DNA of 64,000 bases from Gallaecimonas xiamenensis 3-C-1 (GTDB lineage: Bacteria > Pseudomonadota > Gammaproteobacteria > Enterobacterales > Gallaecimonadaceae), in NCBI RefSeq assembly GCF_000299915.1, contig NZ_AMRI01000024.1, positions 1-64,000 of the forward strand, written 5' to 3'. Each line of letters starts with the position of its first letter. Positions within the stretch are counted from its first letter, which is position 1. Below, piece by piece: positions 51,080 through 59,785 of this stretch. The translations under genes were made by a program, and so were the position numbers. The notes beneath the pieces were generated by a model. The model searched no databases and was not told the origin of the DNA. It worked only from the letters and a program-made list of their open reading frames with translations.

Positions 51080-51508
51080 ATGAAAAAACTGCTTTTTATC
51101 GGCTTTTTGCTGTGCAGCACAGCCTTGTGGGCCCAAGGGAACGACCAAAGCCAGATCCGCGCCCTGCTGGCCGGCCAGTCGGCAGCCTGGAGCCGGGGTG
51201 ACCTGGATGGCTTTATGGCTGGCTATTGGCACAGCCCCAAATTGCGCTTTGCCTCGGGCGGGGACATCACCTACGGCTGGCAAGCCACCCTGGATCGTTA
51301 CCGGGCTCGCTACCAGGATCCCAAGGCCATGGGGGAGCTGCGTTTCGATATCAAGGAGCTGCACCTGATGGGTGATAAGGCCCTGGTGTTCGGCCATTGG
51401 CGGCTTAAACGGGAAAAGGACCAGCCCCAGGGTCTGTTTACCCTGTTGCTGGCCAAGCTGGATGGGAGTTGGGTAATAACGGCGGACCATACCTCGTCCG
51501 CCGATTGA
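51080..51508 (+). CDS. Secreted NTF2-like (DUF4440/SnoaL-type) protein
   Basis: 142 residues with a signal peptide (KKLLFIGFLLCSTALWAQ). A DUF4440-like alpha+beta barrel follows, with LLAGQSAAWSRGDLDGFMAGYW at the N-terminus and SWVITADHTSSAD at the end. NTF2-fold proteins bind small ligands or act as isomerases; no catalytic pair can be picked by eye. Divergent from the CopD-like gene and convergent with the DUF2807 gene, two bases apart. Confidence 0.78.
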   Translation: MKKLLFIGFLLCSTALWAQGNDQSQIRALLAGQSAAWSRGDLDGFMAGYWHSPKLRFASGGDITYGWQATLDRYRARYQDPKAMGELRFDIKELHLMGDKALVFGHWRLKREKDQPQGLFTLLLAKLDGSWVITADHTSSAD

Positions 51509-51510
51509 AC

Positions 51511-52248
51511 TCAGTCGCCCTTGCGGGTCACGTTGCCAGAGCCCATGACGCTCTGCTTGATGCTGGGGTTGCCGAAGTAGACCACATCGCCACTACCGGC
51601 CACGCTGATGTCCAGGCTGTCCTTGGCACGCAGGGATACGTCACCTGAGCCGGCGATGTCGATGTCGGCCTTGGCCGCCTGCACCTTGGAAGTGTCCACG
51701 TCACCGCTGCCGGCGATGTCCACGGACAACTCGTCGCTCTGGCCGTCTTTGATGACCACATCACCGCTGCCGGCAATGTCGATGTCGATACTGCGGTAGT
51801 CGGCCTTGTCCATCACCAGGGACGCGGCACCGGCCAGGTCCAGGTCCAGTTCTTCACCACTGAAGGCGCCCACCACCACATCACCGCTACCGGCCAGGGA
51901 CAGGCTGGACAGCGCTTCGACGCTGATGCTGATCTCGATGGGTTTCTTGGGGTTCAGGCTGTAACCTTTCTTGGTGCCTATCTCCAACTCGTCGCCCTTC
52001 TCGGTGACGGTGATATAGGGCAGCAGGTTTTCTTCGGCCTTGATGCTGAGCTTGCCTTCACCTGCCACCACTTTCACTTGCGCCGGCAGCGCCAGGCTGA
52101 TCTCGTCAACCTTGCCCAGGCTTTGGCTTTGCTCGGTGACATTGCCGTTGCCCTTGATGTCGTCGTTGCCCCACCAGGCAAAGGCGCTGAAGTGGGCGCT
52201 GCTCAGCAGCAGGGCGGCGGTGCAGATAACCAGATGTTTGGGTTTCAT
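51511..52248 (-). CDS. Secreted DUF2807 (head-GIN) beta-repeat protein
   Basis: 245 residues with a signal peptide (LLLSSAHFSAFA). A DUF2807 beta-solenoid-like domain follows, in which AGSGDV recurs about five times at about 20-residue spacing, ending in MGSGNV. Such domains form right-handed beta helices or adhesin-like autoagglutinating surfaces; role unknown. The repeats have very similar DNA text, so slippage or recombination could vary the copy number. Confidence 0.85.
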   Translation of the reverse strand: MKPKHLVICTAALLLSSAHFSAFAWWGNDDIKGNGNVTEQSQSLGKVDEISLALPAQVKVVAGEGKLSIKAEENLLPYITVTEKGDELEIGTKKGYSLNPKKPIEISISVEALSSLSLAGSGDVVVGAFSGEELDLDLAGAASLVMDKADYRSIDIDIAGSGDVVIKDGQSDELSVDIAGSGDVDTSKVQAAKADIDIAGSGDVSLRAKDSLDISVAGSGDVVYFGNPSIKQSVMGSGNVTRKGD

Positions 52249-52322
52249 GTGCAGTGTTCCTTGTCATAAAAGGTCCTGCCATGACTTTAGCAACCCCTGT
52301 GCCAACTCACAGGGGCCCATTT

Positions 52323-53549
52323 TTAAAGGCTTTGCCCGGAGCTGTCGGTAACAGCAGTAGCGGTTTTCGCCACATTGGCGTGAAGTTCACCAACCCGCCT
52401 TGCCTGCCACCAGGCCAGCACCGCGAACAGGGTCAGCAGCGCCCCCAGGGGCAAGGCGTCTTGCTGGGGGATCAGGCTAGATACCCCGGCTGCCAGGCCG
52501 GCTACCAGGTTTTGCAGGCCACCCAGCAAGGCACCGGCGGTGCCGGCACCCTTCTTGAAGTCCGCCAGGGCGCCGCTGGTGGCCACCGGGCCCAGCAGGC
52601 CGGCGGCCAGGAAGTAGAGGCTGACCGGGCCCAGCAGGGTCCAGGCGTTCATGGGCAGGGCCCAGGCCAGCAGCAGTTGTGCCAGGGCCGCTATCAGCAG
52701 CAGGCTGGTGCCCAATTGCATCAGTGCCTTGTGGCGCCAGCGATGGGCCAGGGCCGCCGCCAGGAAAGAGCCGGCGATGTAGGGGGGCAGCGGCGCTATG
52801 TAGAGCCAGCTCACCAGCCAGGCCGGCAGGCCCAGACGTTCACCCAGCAATACCCCTGCCGCCGCCTCGAACACCACCACTCCGGAAAACACCGCCAGCA
52901 GCGGCCACAGATGATGGCGAAAATTGGCGTTCTGCCAGGTGGCCCGGTAGCGCACCCAGACCGGGGCCTTGGGCTCGGGGTCCTCGGGACGGGTTTCGGC
53001 AAAGGCCAGCAGTTGCAGCAGCAATACGGCGCCACCCAGGCCCAGCAGGAACAGATAGCAGGCCCGCCAGTCGAACTGGCTGACCAGCACACCGCCCAGC
53101 ACCGGGGCCAGCATGGGGGAAAGGATCAGCGCCATGCTCAGCAGGCCGTTGACCCGGGTCAGGGCCGGCCCTTCGAAGCGGTCCCTCGGCACGGTACGGA
53201 CCATGACACCGGCCACACCGGCGCCCAGGCCCTGGATCAAGGCGCCACCCAGCAACGCGTTGAAACTGGGGGCCAGCCAGGCCAGGGTGGAGCCCCCCAG
53301 AAACAGCACCAGGCCGGCCAGGGTGACAGGACGCCGCCCCAGGTTGTCGGACAGGGGACCATAGATAAATTGGGACAGGCCATACATGGCCAGGTAGGCG
53401 GCCATGATGCCCTGGGTCATGCCGGGTTTGACCCCGAAGGTCTCGGCAATGGCGCCCTGGCCGGGTACGAACAGGGTCTGGGACATCTGGCCAACGGCGG
53501 CCAGGGTGACCATAAGCAACAAAAACAGTCGCAAGGACGGCGAACGCAT
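52323..53549 (-). CDS. emrD: Multidrug efflux MFS transporter EmrD-like
   Basis: 408 residues with 12 membrane helices of the drug:H+ antiporter-1 group. The text closely follows E. coli EmrD: LAAVGQMSQTLFVPG, AAYLAMYGLSQFIYGPLSD, LGRRPVTLAG (the motif A region), LIQGLGAGVAGVMVRT and FDWRACYLFLLGLG. It likely exports hydrophobic toxic compounds. ATG 53549 fits; a longer frame to 53642 is not family-like. Confidence 0.9.
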   Translation of the reverse strand: MRSPSLRLFLLLMVTLAAVGQMSQTLFVPGQGAIAETFGVKPGMTQGIMAAYLAMYGLSQFIYGPLSDNLGRRPVTLAGLVLFLGGSTLAWLAPSFNALLGGALIQGLGAGVAGVMVRTVPRDRFEGPALTRVNGLLSMALILSPMLAPVLGGVLVSQFDWRACYLFLLGLGGAVLLLQLLAFAETRPEDPEPKAPVWVRYRATWQNANFRHHLWPLLAVFSGVVVFEAAAGVLLGERLGLPAWLVSWLYIAPLPPYIAGSFLAAALAHRWRHKALMQLGTSLLLIAALAQLLLAWALPMNAWTLLGPVSLYFLAAGLLGPVATSGALADFKKGAGTAGALLGGLQNLVAGLAAGVSSLIPQQDALPLGALLTLFAVLAWWQARRVGELHANVAKTATAVTDSSGQSL

Positions 53550-53695
53550 TACGCACACCTTAAAAAAGAAGGAAAAGGGCAAGTTCAACCACAGCGCCGG
53601 CATCCTGCCGACGGCGCGCAATCTACCAGCGCAACATGACAATGTCAGTGGCCACCAAGCGCACCACCGGCGGGCACTGCACGTAAATCCGTCAA

Positions 53696-54850
53696 CTATT
53701 GTTGACGACGCAGCAGGGCCATATAGAAGCCGTCGGTGTCGCCGGTCAGGGGGCTGAGGGTCTGCTCGCTTTCCAGCACAAATTGCCCCTGTGAACGTTC
53801 AATGAAATCAGCAACTTGAAGTTCGTTTTCTTGAGGTAACAGGGAACAGGTGGCGTACACCAACAAACCGCCCGGTTTTAGCATGCGCGGGTAGCTGTCG
53901 AGGATCTGCCGCTGTATGGCCACCAGGTTGTCGATATGGTCGTTGGCCAGGGTCCATTTGCAGTCCGGATTGCGGCGCAGCACCCCTACCCCGGAACAAG
54001 GCACGTCCAGCAGCAGCCGGTCGGCCTTGCCCTTGAGGCGCTTGATGATGGCCGACCCTTCGATAAGGCGGGTCTCCAGGTTGTGGACACCGGCGCGGCG
54101 GGCCCGCTTGCGCAGGGCCTGGAGCTTACCGTCGAAGATATCCATGGCCAGCAGTCGGCCCTTGTTGCCCATCTGGGCTGCCAGGGCCAGGGTCTTGCCG
54201 CCAGCACCGGCGCAGGCGTCGATCACCGTCATCCCCGGCTGGGCTGCCAGCAAGGCCGCCACCTGTTGCGAGCCCCAGTCCTGCTGCTCGAAACGCCCCT
54301 GGGCGAAGGCCTGGGTGCGAAACACGTTGGCAAAGCGCTTAAGGCGAACGCAATCCTGGTCCAGGGCGTCACACTGCACCCCTTCGGCCCGCAGGGCCTC
54401 TTTCAGGGCCTTGGCATCCCCCAGCAGGCTGTTGGCCCGCAGGTACTGGGCCGGGGGCTTGTTCAGGGCCTGGGCCAGGGCCGGCCATTGGGGCAGGGCC
54501 TGGGCCATTTTCTGGTAAAGCCAGTCGGGGTAGCTTTCCCAGAGCACAGGGTCGGCCTTGACGGCAGCCAGCTGGGCCTTGTCCAGGTTGAGGGGTTTGA
54601 CCTTCAAAGGCAGGCTGGGCTTTTCCATAGCCTGCCAGGCCGCCAGCAGGGCCGACAAGTCCTGGCTTTTCACCGGCCAGTTGCGCCCGGCCAGGGCCGC
54701 ATAACGGCGAGCAAAACGCACCAGGTGCTGGGCGGCCTGCACCCCTTCGGACTTGTGGCGGCCGAACTCGGCACGGGCCAAGGCCTTGTCCAGGGGAAAA
54801 CCCTGCACCAGGACGGAATCGAGAACGGTAAGGAGCGCGGCTTGTGTCAT
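53696..54850 (-). CDS. RsmB/NOP-family RNA (cytosine-5) methyltransferase
   Basis: 384 residues. An N-terminal RsmB-like RNA-binding region precedes a SAM-dependent domain with VIDACAGAGGKTLALAA (about 209-225), LLLDVPCSGVGVLRRNPD (release Cys about 285) and VYATCSLLPQENE (catalytic Cys about 335). Both cysteines of the m5C mechanism are present. The sequence differs from RsmB and RsmF, so the rRNA or tRNA target is unknown. ATG 54850 is used. Confidence 0.88.
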   Translation of the reverse strand: MTQAALLTVLDSVLVQGFPLDKALARAEFGRHKSEGVQAAQHLVRFARRYAALAGRNWPVKSQDLSALLAAWQAMEKPSLPLKVKPLNLDKAQLAAVKADPVLWESYPDWLYQKMAQALPQWPALAQALNKPPAQYLRANSLLGDAKALKEALRAEGVQCDALDQDCVRLKRFANVFRTQAFAQGRFEQQDWGSQQVAALLAAQPGMTVIDACAGAGGKTLALAAQMGNKGRLLAMDIFDGKLQALRKRARRAGVHNLETRLIEGSAIIKRLKGKADRLLLDVPCSGVGVLRRNPDCKWTLANDHIDNLVAIQRQILDSYPRMLKPGGLLVYATCSLLPQENELQVADFIERSQGQFVLESEQTLSPLTGDTDGFYMALLRRQQ

Positions 54851-54920
54851 AAAAAATGCCCAGCGGGAGAGGCTGGGCATGCTAGGACAAAGCCGCCTTG
54901 GCGGCAAGATCCGCGAGGGA

Positions 54921-55904
54921 TCAGAGGCCGGTGCTAAGGCTGTTGATGTCCTGGGTCAGGTCCCCGCCGTCGGTAAGGGTCAGCTCATAGGATAGCCCTT
55001 CGGGGTTGGGGATGGTCAGGCCCTCGTAGCTTTCCGGCAGGTCGTTGATGCCGTCGCAGGAAAAGGCCAGGGTGTAGTCGCCGGGCATCAGCAGGCCGAA
55101 CTTGTAGGTGTAGGGGTCTGTGGTGGCCGGATCGGCGTCGTCGGACAGGGTCACCGCCATGGACGCCACCGGGATGCTGGCCCCTTCGGGCGCGCCAGCG
55201 GCGCCTTGGTCATGGTCGTCGGCCAGGGTGGTCAGATCATGGCCGCTGTAGAGATAGACGAAGCCGTAGTTGACGTTGTCGGTGCCGGTGTTGCAGCTCT
55301 CGGCCAGGGCCGGGTCCACTTCACCGCCAATTTGGCCGAGGATGGCCGTTTCCAGCAGCTGGATACCACGGGGCTTGAGGATGTAACGGTCCGGACCCGG
55401 GTTGTAGGTCATGGCCTTGCGCAGGTTGAAATCGATGGTGAAAGCCAGCTGACCACCGGCCGCAGCGTCAAAGCCACCCAGTTTGAGCTCGTCGGAAGGC
55501 ACCTTGAGTTCATGGATGCCGCCGTCGGCGTCCACGTAGCTGTTGGCGGTGTCCTCATCGAGGATATCCAGGCGCACGTCGCTGTAGGTGCCGGCCGGAA
55601 TGGTCACGCCGTTCAGGGCTACAAAGACGTCGCCGCCCTGGTAGTCCAGCAGGTCCAGGGTCACGGGCTGGTTGTCGGCGTCACGTACCGGCAGTACCAC
55701 GTCCTCTTCCCCTTCGCGCTTGAGCACGATGTTGTCTATGGTCACCACCACTTGGTCGGCGGTATCCACAGGGGCGTCACCTATGCTGATGGACAGGCGG
55801 GCGGTCTGGGGTGAGGGCGTGTCGTCACCGCCACTGCTGCCGCCACAGGCGGTCAGGACCAGGGCGGCGGCGGAGGTTAAAGCAAGCGTTAGCGTTTTTT
55901 TCAT
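54921..55904 (-). CDS. DUF4382 lipoprotein
   Basis: 327 residues. A lipobox LVLTACGGSSGG (lipidated Cys about 20) precedes a DUF4382 domain (RLSISIGDAPVDTADQVVVT, LDLLDYQGGDVFVALNG). A second beta-rich half includes YTYKFGLLMPGDYTLAFSCDG and ends with Asp/Ser-rich text. Probably anchored to the outer membrane. The family is of unknown function, found in marine gammaproteobacteria. Confidence 0.87.
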   Translation of the reverse strand: MKKTLTLALTSAAALVLTACGGSSGGDDTPSPQTARLSISIGDAPVDTADQVVVTIDNIVLKREGEEDVVLPVRDADNQPVTLDLLDYQGGDVFVALNGVTIPAGTYSDVRLDILDEDTANSYVDADGGIHELKVPSDELKLGGFDAAAGGQLAFTIDFNLRKAMTYNPGPDRYILKPRGIQLLETAILGQIGGEVDPALAESCNTGTDNVNYGFVYLYSGHDLTTLADDHDQGAAGAPEGASIPVASMAVTLSDDADPATTDPYTYKFGLLMPGDYTLAFSCDGINDLPESYEGLTIPNPEGLSYELTLTDGGDLTQDINSLSTGL

Positions 55905-55962
55905 TGTCAGAATCCCCTGATGTTAGTGGACGCTCATCCAGTATGGTCGAGGGAGCCTGACC

Positions 55963-55980
55963 CTAGCCTGACAAGGCTAG
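55963..55980 (-). terminator. Weak terminator hairpin
   Basis: Stem CTAGCCT / AGGCTAG, loop GACA, just after the acyltransferase stop in its own direction. No good T run, so it is weak. Confidence 0.35.
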
Positions 55981-55982
55981 CC

Positions 55983-56549
55983 TCAGTGCCGGTGTGGATC
56001 GTAGCCCAGCAAAGGTGGTATCACCTTGGGGTATTTGCCCTGCACCTGGCGGTAAAACGCCTCGACCACTTGCAGATCAGCGACCATGTCCGGCCCTGGC
56101 TGCAAGGGCGGCCCTATCACAAAGCGCTTGTTGGGGTAGTCAAAGCCCACCAGCACCAAGGGCACACCGGCGCTCTTGGCAATGTGGTAGAAGCCCAGCT
56201 TCCAACGGCTGACCGGGCTGCGGGTGCCTTCGGGGGCCAGGCCCAGCACGAAGCTGGGCTCCTGACGAAAATAGGCCACCACCTGGTCCACCAGATTATT
56301 GTGCTGGTCCCGGCGTACCGGGTATCCCCCAAGGGCCCGGAAAAACCAGCCGAAGGGAAAACGGAACAGTTGGTGCTTACCGAGGAATCGAATTGGGGCG
56401 CCCAGGGCATTGCGAGCCAGGATACCCAACACAAAGTCCCAGTTGGAACTGTGGGGCGCGGCCACCAGCACATAGTGGGGCAGCTCGGGAAGCTGCCCTT
56501 CAATGCGCCAGCCAAGCCGGGCAAAAAGCCAGGCGTAAAATCGCTGCAT
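55983..56549 (-). CDS. PlsC-like lysophospholipid acyltransferase
   Basis: 188 residues. The HxxxxD catalytic motif is HSSNWD (His33, Asp38) and the second motif is PEGTRSP (about 106-112). A third region, VPLVLVGFDYPNKRF, completes the PlsC-type fold. It transfers acyl chains to a lysophospholipid or related acceptor at the membrane. It lies just after the TPR gene on the same strand, 12 bases apart. Exact acceptor unknown. Confidence 0.88.
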   Translation of the reverse strand: MQRFYAWLFARLGWRIEGQLPELPHYVLVAAPHSSNWDFVLGILARNALGAPIRFLGKHQLFRFPFGWFFRALGGYPVRRDQHNNLVDQVVAYFRQEPSFVLGLAPEGTRSPVSRWKLGFYHIAKSAGVPLVLVGFDYPNKRFVIGPPLQPGPDMVADLQVVEAFYRQVQGKYPKVIPPLLGYDPHRH

Positions 56550-56561
56550 GGTGTTTTCTGG

Positions 56562-58520
56562 TTATAGGTTTTGTGCCAGATAAGCCCAATCGGCGGTGGC
56601 CGTCAAGGGGGAGTCGGGACCGGCATTGACCTTGATGTAGCCCCGTTGGATCTCATCCAGCACCGCCTGGCGCACGTTGTCGGCGCCCACCACATGGGCT
56701 GCCACCGGCAGCGGTTTGAATTCCACCCAGGCCGTTTCCCCCAGGTGCTGCGCCCATTGCAGGCCCAGCAGCAACATCTCGCACAGGGGCTGCAACTCGG
56801 TGACCCGGGAGATCTGCGGGAAGCAGGGAAAGGCCAGTTGGGTCAGCTGCAGGCCACTGATATCGGGGCTGCATTGGGTAAGGGTGTCACGCAGGGCGCC
56901 GAAGCTGTATTCGCTACCGCCACCCGGCAAGGTGGGCAACACCACCAGGTAATGGAAGGCGTCTGGCTCGGCGATCAGCCGGGCCTGGGGGAACAGTTGA
57001 TGCAGCGCCTGGCCCAGCCGTTGTTGCAGGGTACTGCCGTTTCGATAGCCCCCTTGATAGAAGGGATGGCTGGCAAAGACCGGCCTGAAATACAGTACCT
57101 GGCAACGTAGGCCCTGGCCCAGCAAGGTGCTCATCTGGTGCATGGCCAGGTGGGCGTGGGGTAGCCCGGAATGTTGGCGCAAACCAAAATCCGGCCCCTT
57201 TTCCACCAACTGCGGCAAGGACGGCAACCGCTGGGGATTACGCCTTAACAGCCAGGCTGCAAACCCCAGCAAGGGCACAAGCCCCCAGTACCAGGGCCAT
57301 CCCCTGGATTCAGGCTGACTCTGGGGCTGCGCCTTGACCAGTTCCCGGCGAGCCAGCTTACGGTCACTCTCCTGTTTGCCCTGCTGGCTGCGCTGGTAAC
57401 GCTCGGCCATCAGTTGGCCGTAGGCCTGCCAGTACTGCTGGGCTTCGGCCCCTTGACTAAGGCCGGCCAGGGCCAGATAGGCATCTGCTACGAACTTGTC
57501 CTGCTTGGTACTGGGCGAACCGTCCCAAAGTGCCAGTATCGCCTGCAACTGCCGTTTTTGGGTGGCCTTGTCATCGAGTTTGGCCGCCAAGTTGGCTGCT
57601 ACCGTCAGGGCCGCCATGCGATGGCGGATTAGTTTGGCATCGGCCAGTTTGGCCAGGGCTGCGTCCACATAAAAAGCCGCCTTGGTGGTGTCTCCCATGA
57701 CCAGGTAGATTTCCGCCAGGTTACTTGCCGCCGTACCCTGCCAAGCCAAAGTGCCCTTTTGCTCCAGTTCGTCATACACCATCAGCAGGGCGTTGAGCGC
57801 ACCGGCGTAATTCTGGGTGCCGAACTCGGCATAGGCCAAGGTGAACGCGGCTTTGGCCCTGTCGGCCACAAAGGGGGAGCTCTTGGCCAGTTCGTTGTTG
57901 CTCAGGGCCAGGTTCAAATAGTCTTTACCCAGTTCCCGTCGCACTATCACCAGGTCCGATCGGGCACTGAGTTCAACAGAGAGGGCGTTGGCCTCTTGGG
58001 CCATGCCGATGGCCTTTTCCAGCAACGCCTCCGCATCGCTGTACAAGCCCAGGTATTTGAAGCTGTCTCCCCTCACTGCCGTCGCTTTGGCCTGCCTGGT
58101 ACTGTCTTGCAGTTCGATGGCCAAGGTAAGGGCGCGACCCGATGCGTCAAGGGCAGCATGCCACCTGTCCAGGTCGGAATTCGCCGCATCCAATGTCAGG
58201 TAGCAGTCCACCAGTTGGGGACTGGCCGCCGACTTTTCCAGCAAACCAACACCCTGGTGCAACAGCGCCATTCCCTTATCAAACTGCCTGTCCAACCGGC
58301 TGACCAGTTCCCCTTGCAGGCACAGGTAACGGCCCTGGTCAAAGGGGCTAAGCTGGGTCAGGTCGGCGTCTTTGAGGGGCGACAGCAGATCGGCGGCACT
58401 TTGGTAGTCCGCTTTGGTGATGGCAGCTTCCGCTTGCGAGATAAGAGGGGAGAGGTCCTTTTCTGCCCAGGCGCCCAATGGGATTAGGCACCCTATTAAG
58501 AACAGAAAACCGGGTTTCAT
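56562..58520 (-). CDS. TPR-rich membrane protein, paralogue of the gene at 48538
   Basis: 652 residues. A signal peptide (FLFLIGCLIPLGAWAEK) precedes TPR-like repeats up to about residue 390, one membrane helix (WYWGLVPLLGFAAWLL, about 410-425) and a cytoplasmic domain ending in DSPLTATADWAYLAQNL. It has the same architecture as the protein encoded at 48538-50556, and the C-terminal domain is likewise without an obvious catalytic motif. It may be a sensor or scaffold. An acyltransferase gene follows. Confidence 0.72.
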   Translation of the reverse strand: MKPGFLFLIGCLIPLGAWAEKDLSPLISQAEAAITKADYQSAADLLSPLKDADLTQLSPFDQGRYLCLQGELVSRLDRQFDKGMALLHQGVGLLEKSAASPQLVDCYLTLDAANSDLDRWHAALDASGRALTLAIELQDSTRQAKATAVRGDSFKYLGLYSDAEALLEKAIGMAQEANALSVELSARSDLVIVRRELGKDYLNLALSNNELAKSSPFVADRAKAAFTLAYAEFGTQNYAGALNALLMVYDELEQKGTLAWQGTAASNLAEIYLVMGDTTKAAFYVDAALAKLADAKLIRHRMAALTVAANLAAKLDDKATQKRQLQAILALWDGSPSTKQDKFVADAYLALAGLSQGAEAQQYWQAYGQLMAERYQRSQQGKQESDRKLARRELVKAQPQSQPESRGWPWYWGLVPLLGFAAWLLRRNPQRLPSLPQLVEKGPDFGLRQHSGLPHAHLAMHQMSTLLGQGLRCQVLYFRPVFASHPFYQGGYRNGSTLQQRLGQALHQLFPQARLIAEPDAFHYLVVLPTLPGGGSEYSFGALRDTLTQCSPDISGLQLTQLAFPCFPQISRVTELQPLCEMLLLGLQWAQHLGETAWVEFKPLPVAAHVVGADNVRQAVLDEIQRGYIKVNAGPDSPLTATADWAYLAQNL

Positions 58521-58651
58521 GGTCGAAAAACTTAATAGATGCTGAACGCATCATAAAGGCTGGTCTGAGCCCTGTCAGCAACCTTTTCTATTTGCTGGGA
58601 AAAAAGTCAGGATGCTAGGGTTGGCTCACATTTCATGGGGAGCATGACCTC

Positions 58652-59029
58652 ATGTCCTACCCGCTGCTCAAGTCCTTGCACATCAGCCTGGCGATGCTGA
58701 CGGTGGTGTTTTTCCTCTGGCGAGCCAGCCGCAGTATTTTCGACCCAGCCAACCTGCCCCGCTGGGCCCGCATCGCGCCGCACCTGATTGACAGCCTGCT
58801 GCTCCTGGCCGGGCTTTGGCTGATGGTGCAGCTGGGCCAGTACCCCTTCAAAGACGCTTGGCTGACCGCCAAGGTGCTGGGGTTACTGGCCTATATCGCC
58901 CTTGGCACTCTGGCCATCAAGCGGGGCCGCACCAAGTCCGCCCGCGCCCTGGCCACCCTGGGCGCCCTGCTGGTCTTTATTTATATTGTGGGGGTTGCCT
59001 TGAACCATTCCCCCCGCGCCTGGTTTTAA
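58652..59029 (+). CDS. sirB2: SirB2-family membrane protein
   Basis: 125 residues with four helices. Typical text is YPLLKSLHISLAMLTVVFFLWRA, IDSLLLLAGLWLMVQLGQYPF, WLTAKVLGLLAYIALGTLAIKRG and a final ALLVFIYIVGVALNHSP. SirB2 belongs to the invasion-gene expression up-regulator family, but its real role is not settled. It is nine bases from fpr, forming an operon. Confidence 0.85.
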   Translation: MSYPLLKSLHISLAMLTVVFFLWRASRSIFDPANLPRWARIAPHLIDSLLLLAGLWLMVQLGQYPFKDAWLTAKVLGLLAYIALGTLAIKRGRTKSARALATLGALLVFIYIVGVALNHSPRAWF

Positions 59030-59038
59030 GGAGGTCCC

Positions 59039-59776
59039 ATGGCCCAATGGCTCAGCGCCAAGGTGGTGGAAAACCACCAATGGAACCCGACCCTCTTCAG
59101 CCTGAGGGTCGAGACGCCACCTTTTGACTTCGTGGCCGGCCAGTTCGTGCGCCTGGCCCTGGAAGGCCCGCAAGGCCGCGCCCAGCGCGCCTATTCCCTG
59201 GTCAACAGCCCCGGCAGCCCCTACCTGGATTTTCTGGTCACCCCTGTGCCCCAGGGCAAGCTGTCCCCCCAGCTGCACCTGCTCAAAGCAGGAGACAGCC
59301 TGGAAGTCAGCCAGCCGGCCAGCGGCTTTTTCGTGCTGGACGAAGTACCGGACGGCAAAAGTCTCTGGCTGCTGGCCACCGGCACCGGTCTTGGCCCCTA
59401 CCTGTCCATGCTGGGCACCGAAGTCCCCTGGCGCCGCTTTGAGCGCATCCACTTGGTACACGGTGTGCGCTGGCAGCAGGACCTGGCCTACAAAGACCAG
59501 ATTGAAGCGCTGGTACACCAGCATCCCCAACTGCGCTACCAGCCGGTGATAACCCGGGAAGCGGTGCCAGGGGCCCTCGGGGGCCGCTTGCCGGCCCTTA
59601 TCGCCAGCGGTGAACTTGAGGCCGCCTTGGGAGACCAACTGAATATCGAGAGCCAGCTGATGCTCTGTGGCAACCCCGATATGATCCGGGATAGCCTGGC
59701 AACGCTGGCCCAGAAGGGATTGAATAAAAACCTTCGCCGCCAACCCGGCCATGTCACCGTCGAGCAGTATTGGTAA
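59039..59776 (+). CDS. fpr: Ferredoxin/flavodoxin-NADP+ reductase
   Basis: 245 residues closely following E. coli Fpr. FAD-binding RAYSLVNSPG, NADP-binding ATGTGLGPYLSML and VMLCGNPDM-type text (LMLCGNPDMIRD) are present, and the C-terminal aromatic end VTVEQYW is typical of this group. It moves electrons between NADPH and ferredoxin or flavodoxin, and serves oxidative stress defence. AGGAGG precedes the ATG. Downstream is a DUF3014 gene nine bases away. Confidence 0.95.
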   Translation: MAQWLSAKVVENHQWNPTLFSLRVETPPFDFVAGQFVRLALEGPQGRAQRAYSLVNSPGSPYLDFLVTPVPQGKLSPQLHLLKAGDSLEVSQPASGFFVLDEVPDGKSLWLLATGTGLGPYLSMLGTEVPWRRFERIHLVHGVRWQQDLAYKDQIEALVHQHPQLRYQPVITREAVPGALGGRLPALIASGELEAALGDQLNIESQLMLCGNPDMIRDSLATLAQKGLNKNLRRQPGHVTVEQYW

Positions 59777-59785
59777 GGAGCCATT

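Noticed and set aside
52254-53639. A 461-codon plus-strand frame opposite emrD
   Set aside because: Gln/Gly/His-rich low-complexity text opposite a clear 12-helix transporter; a shadow frame.
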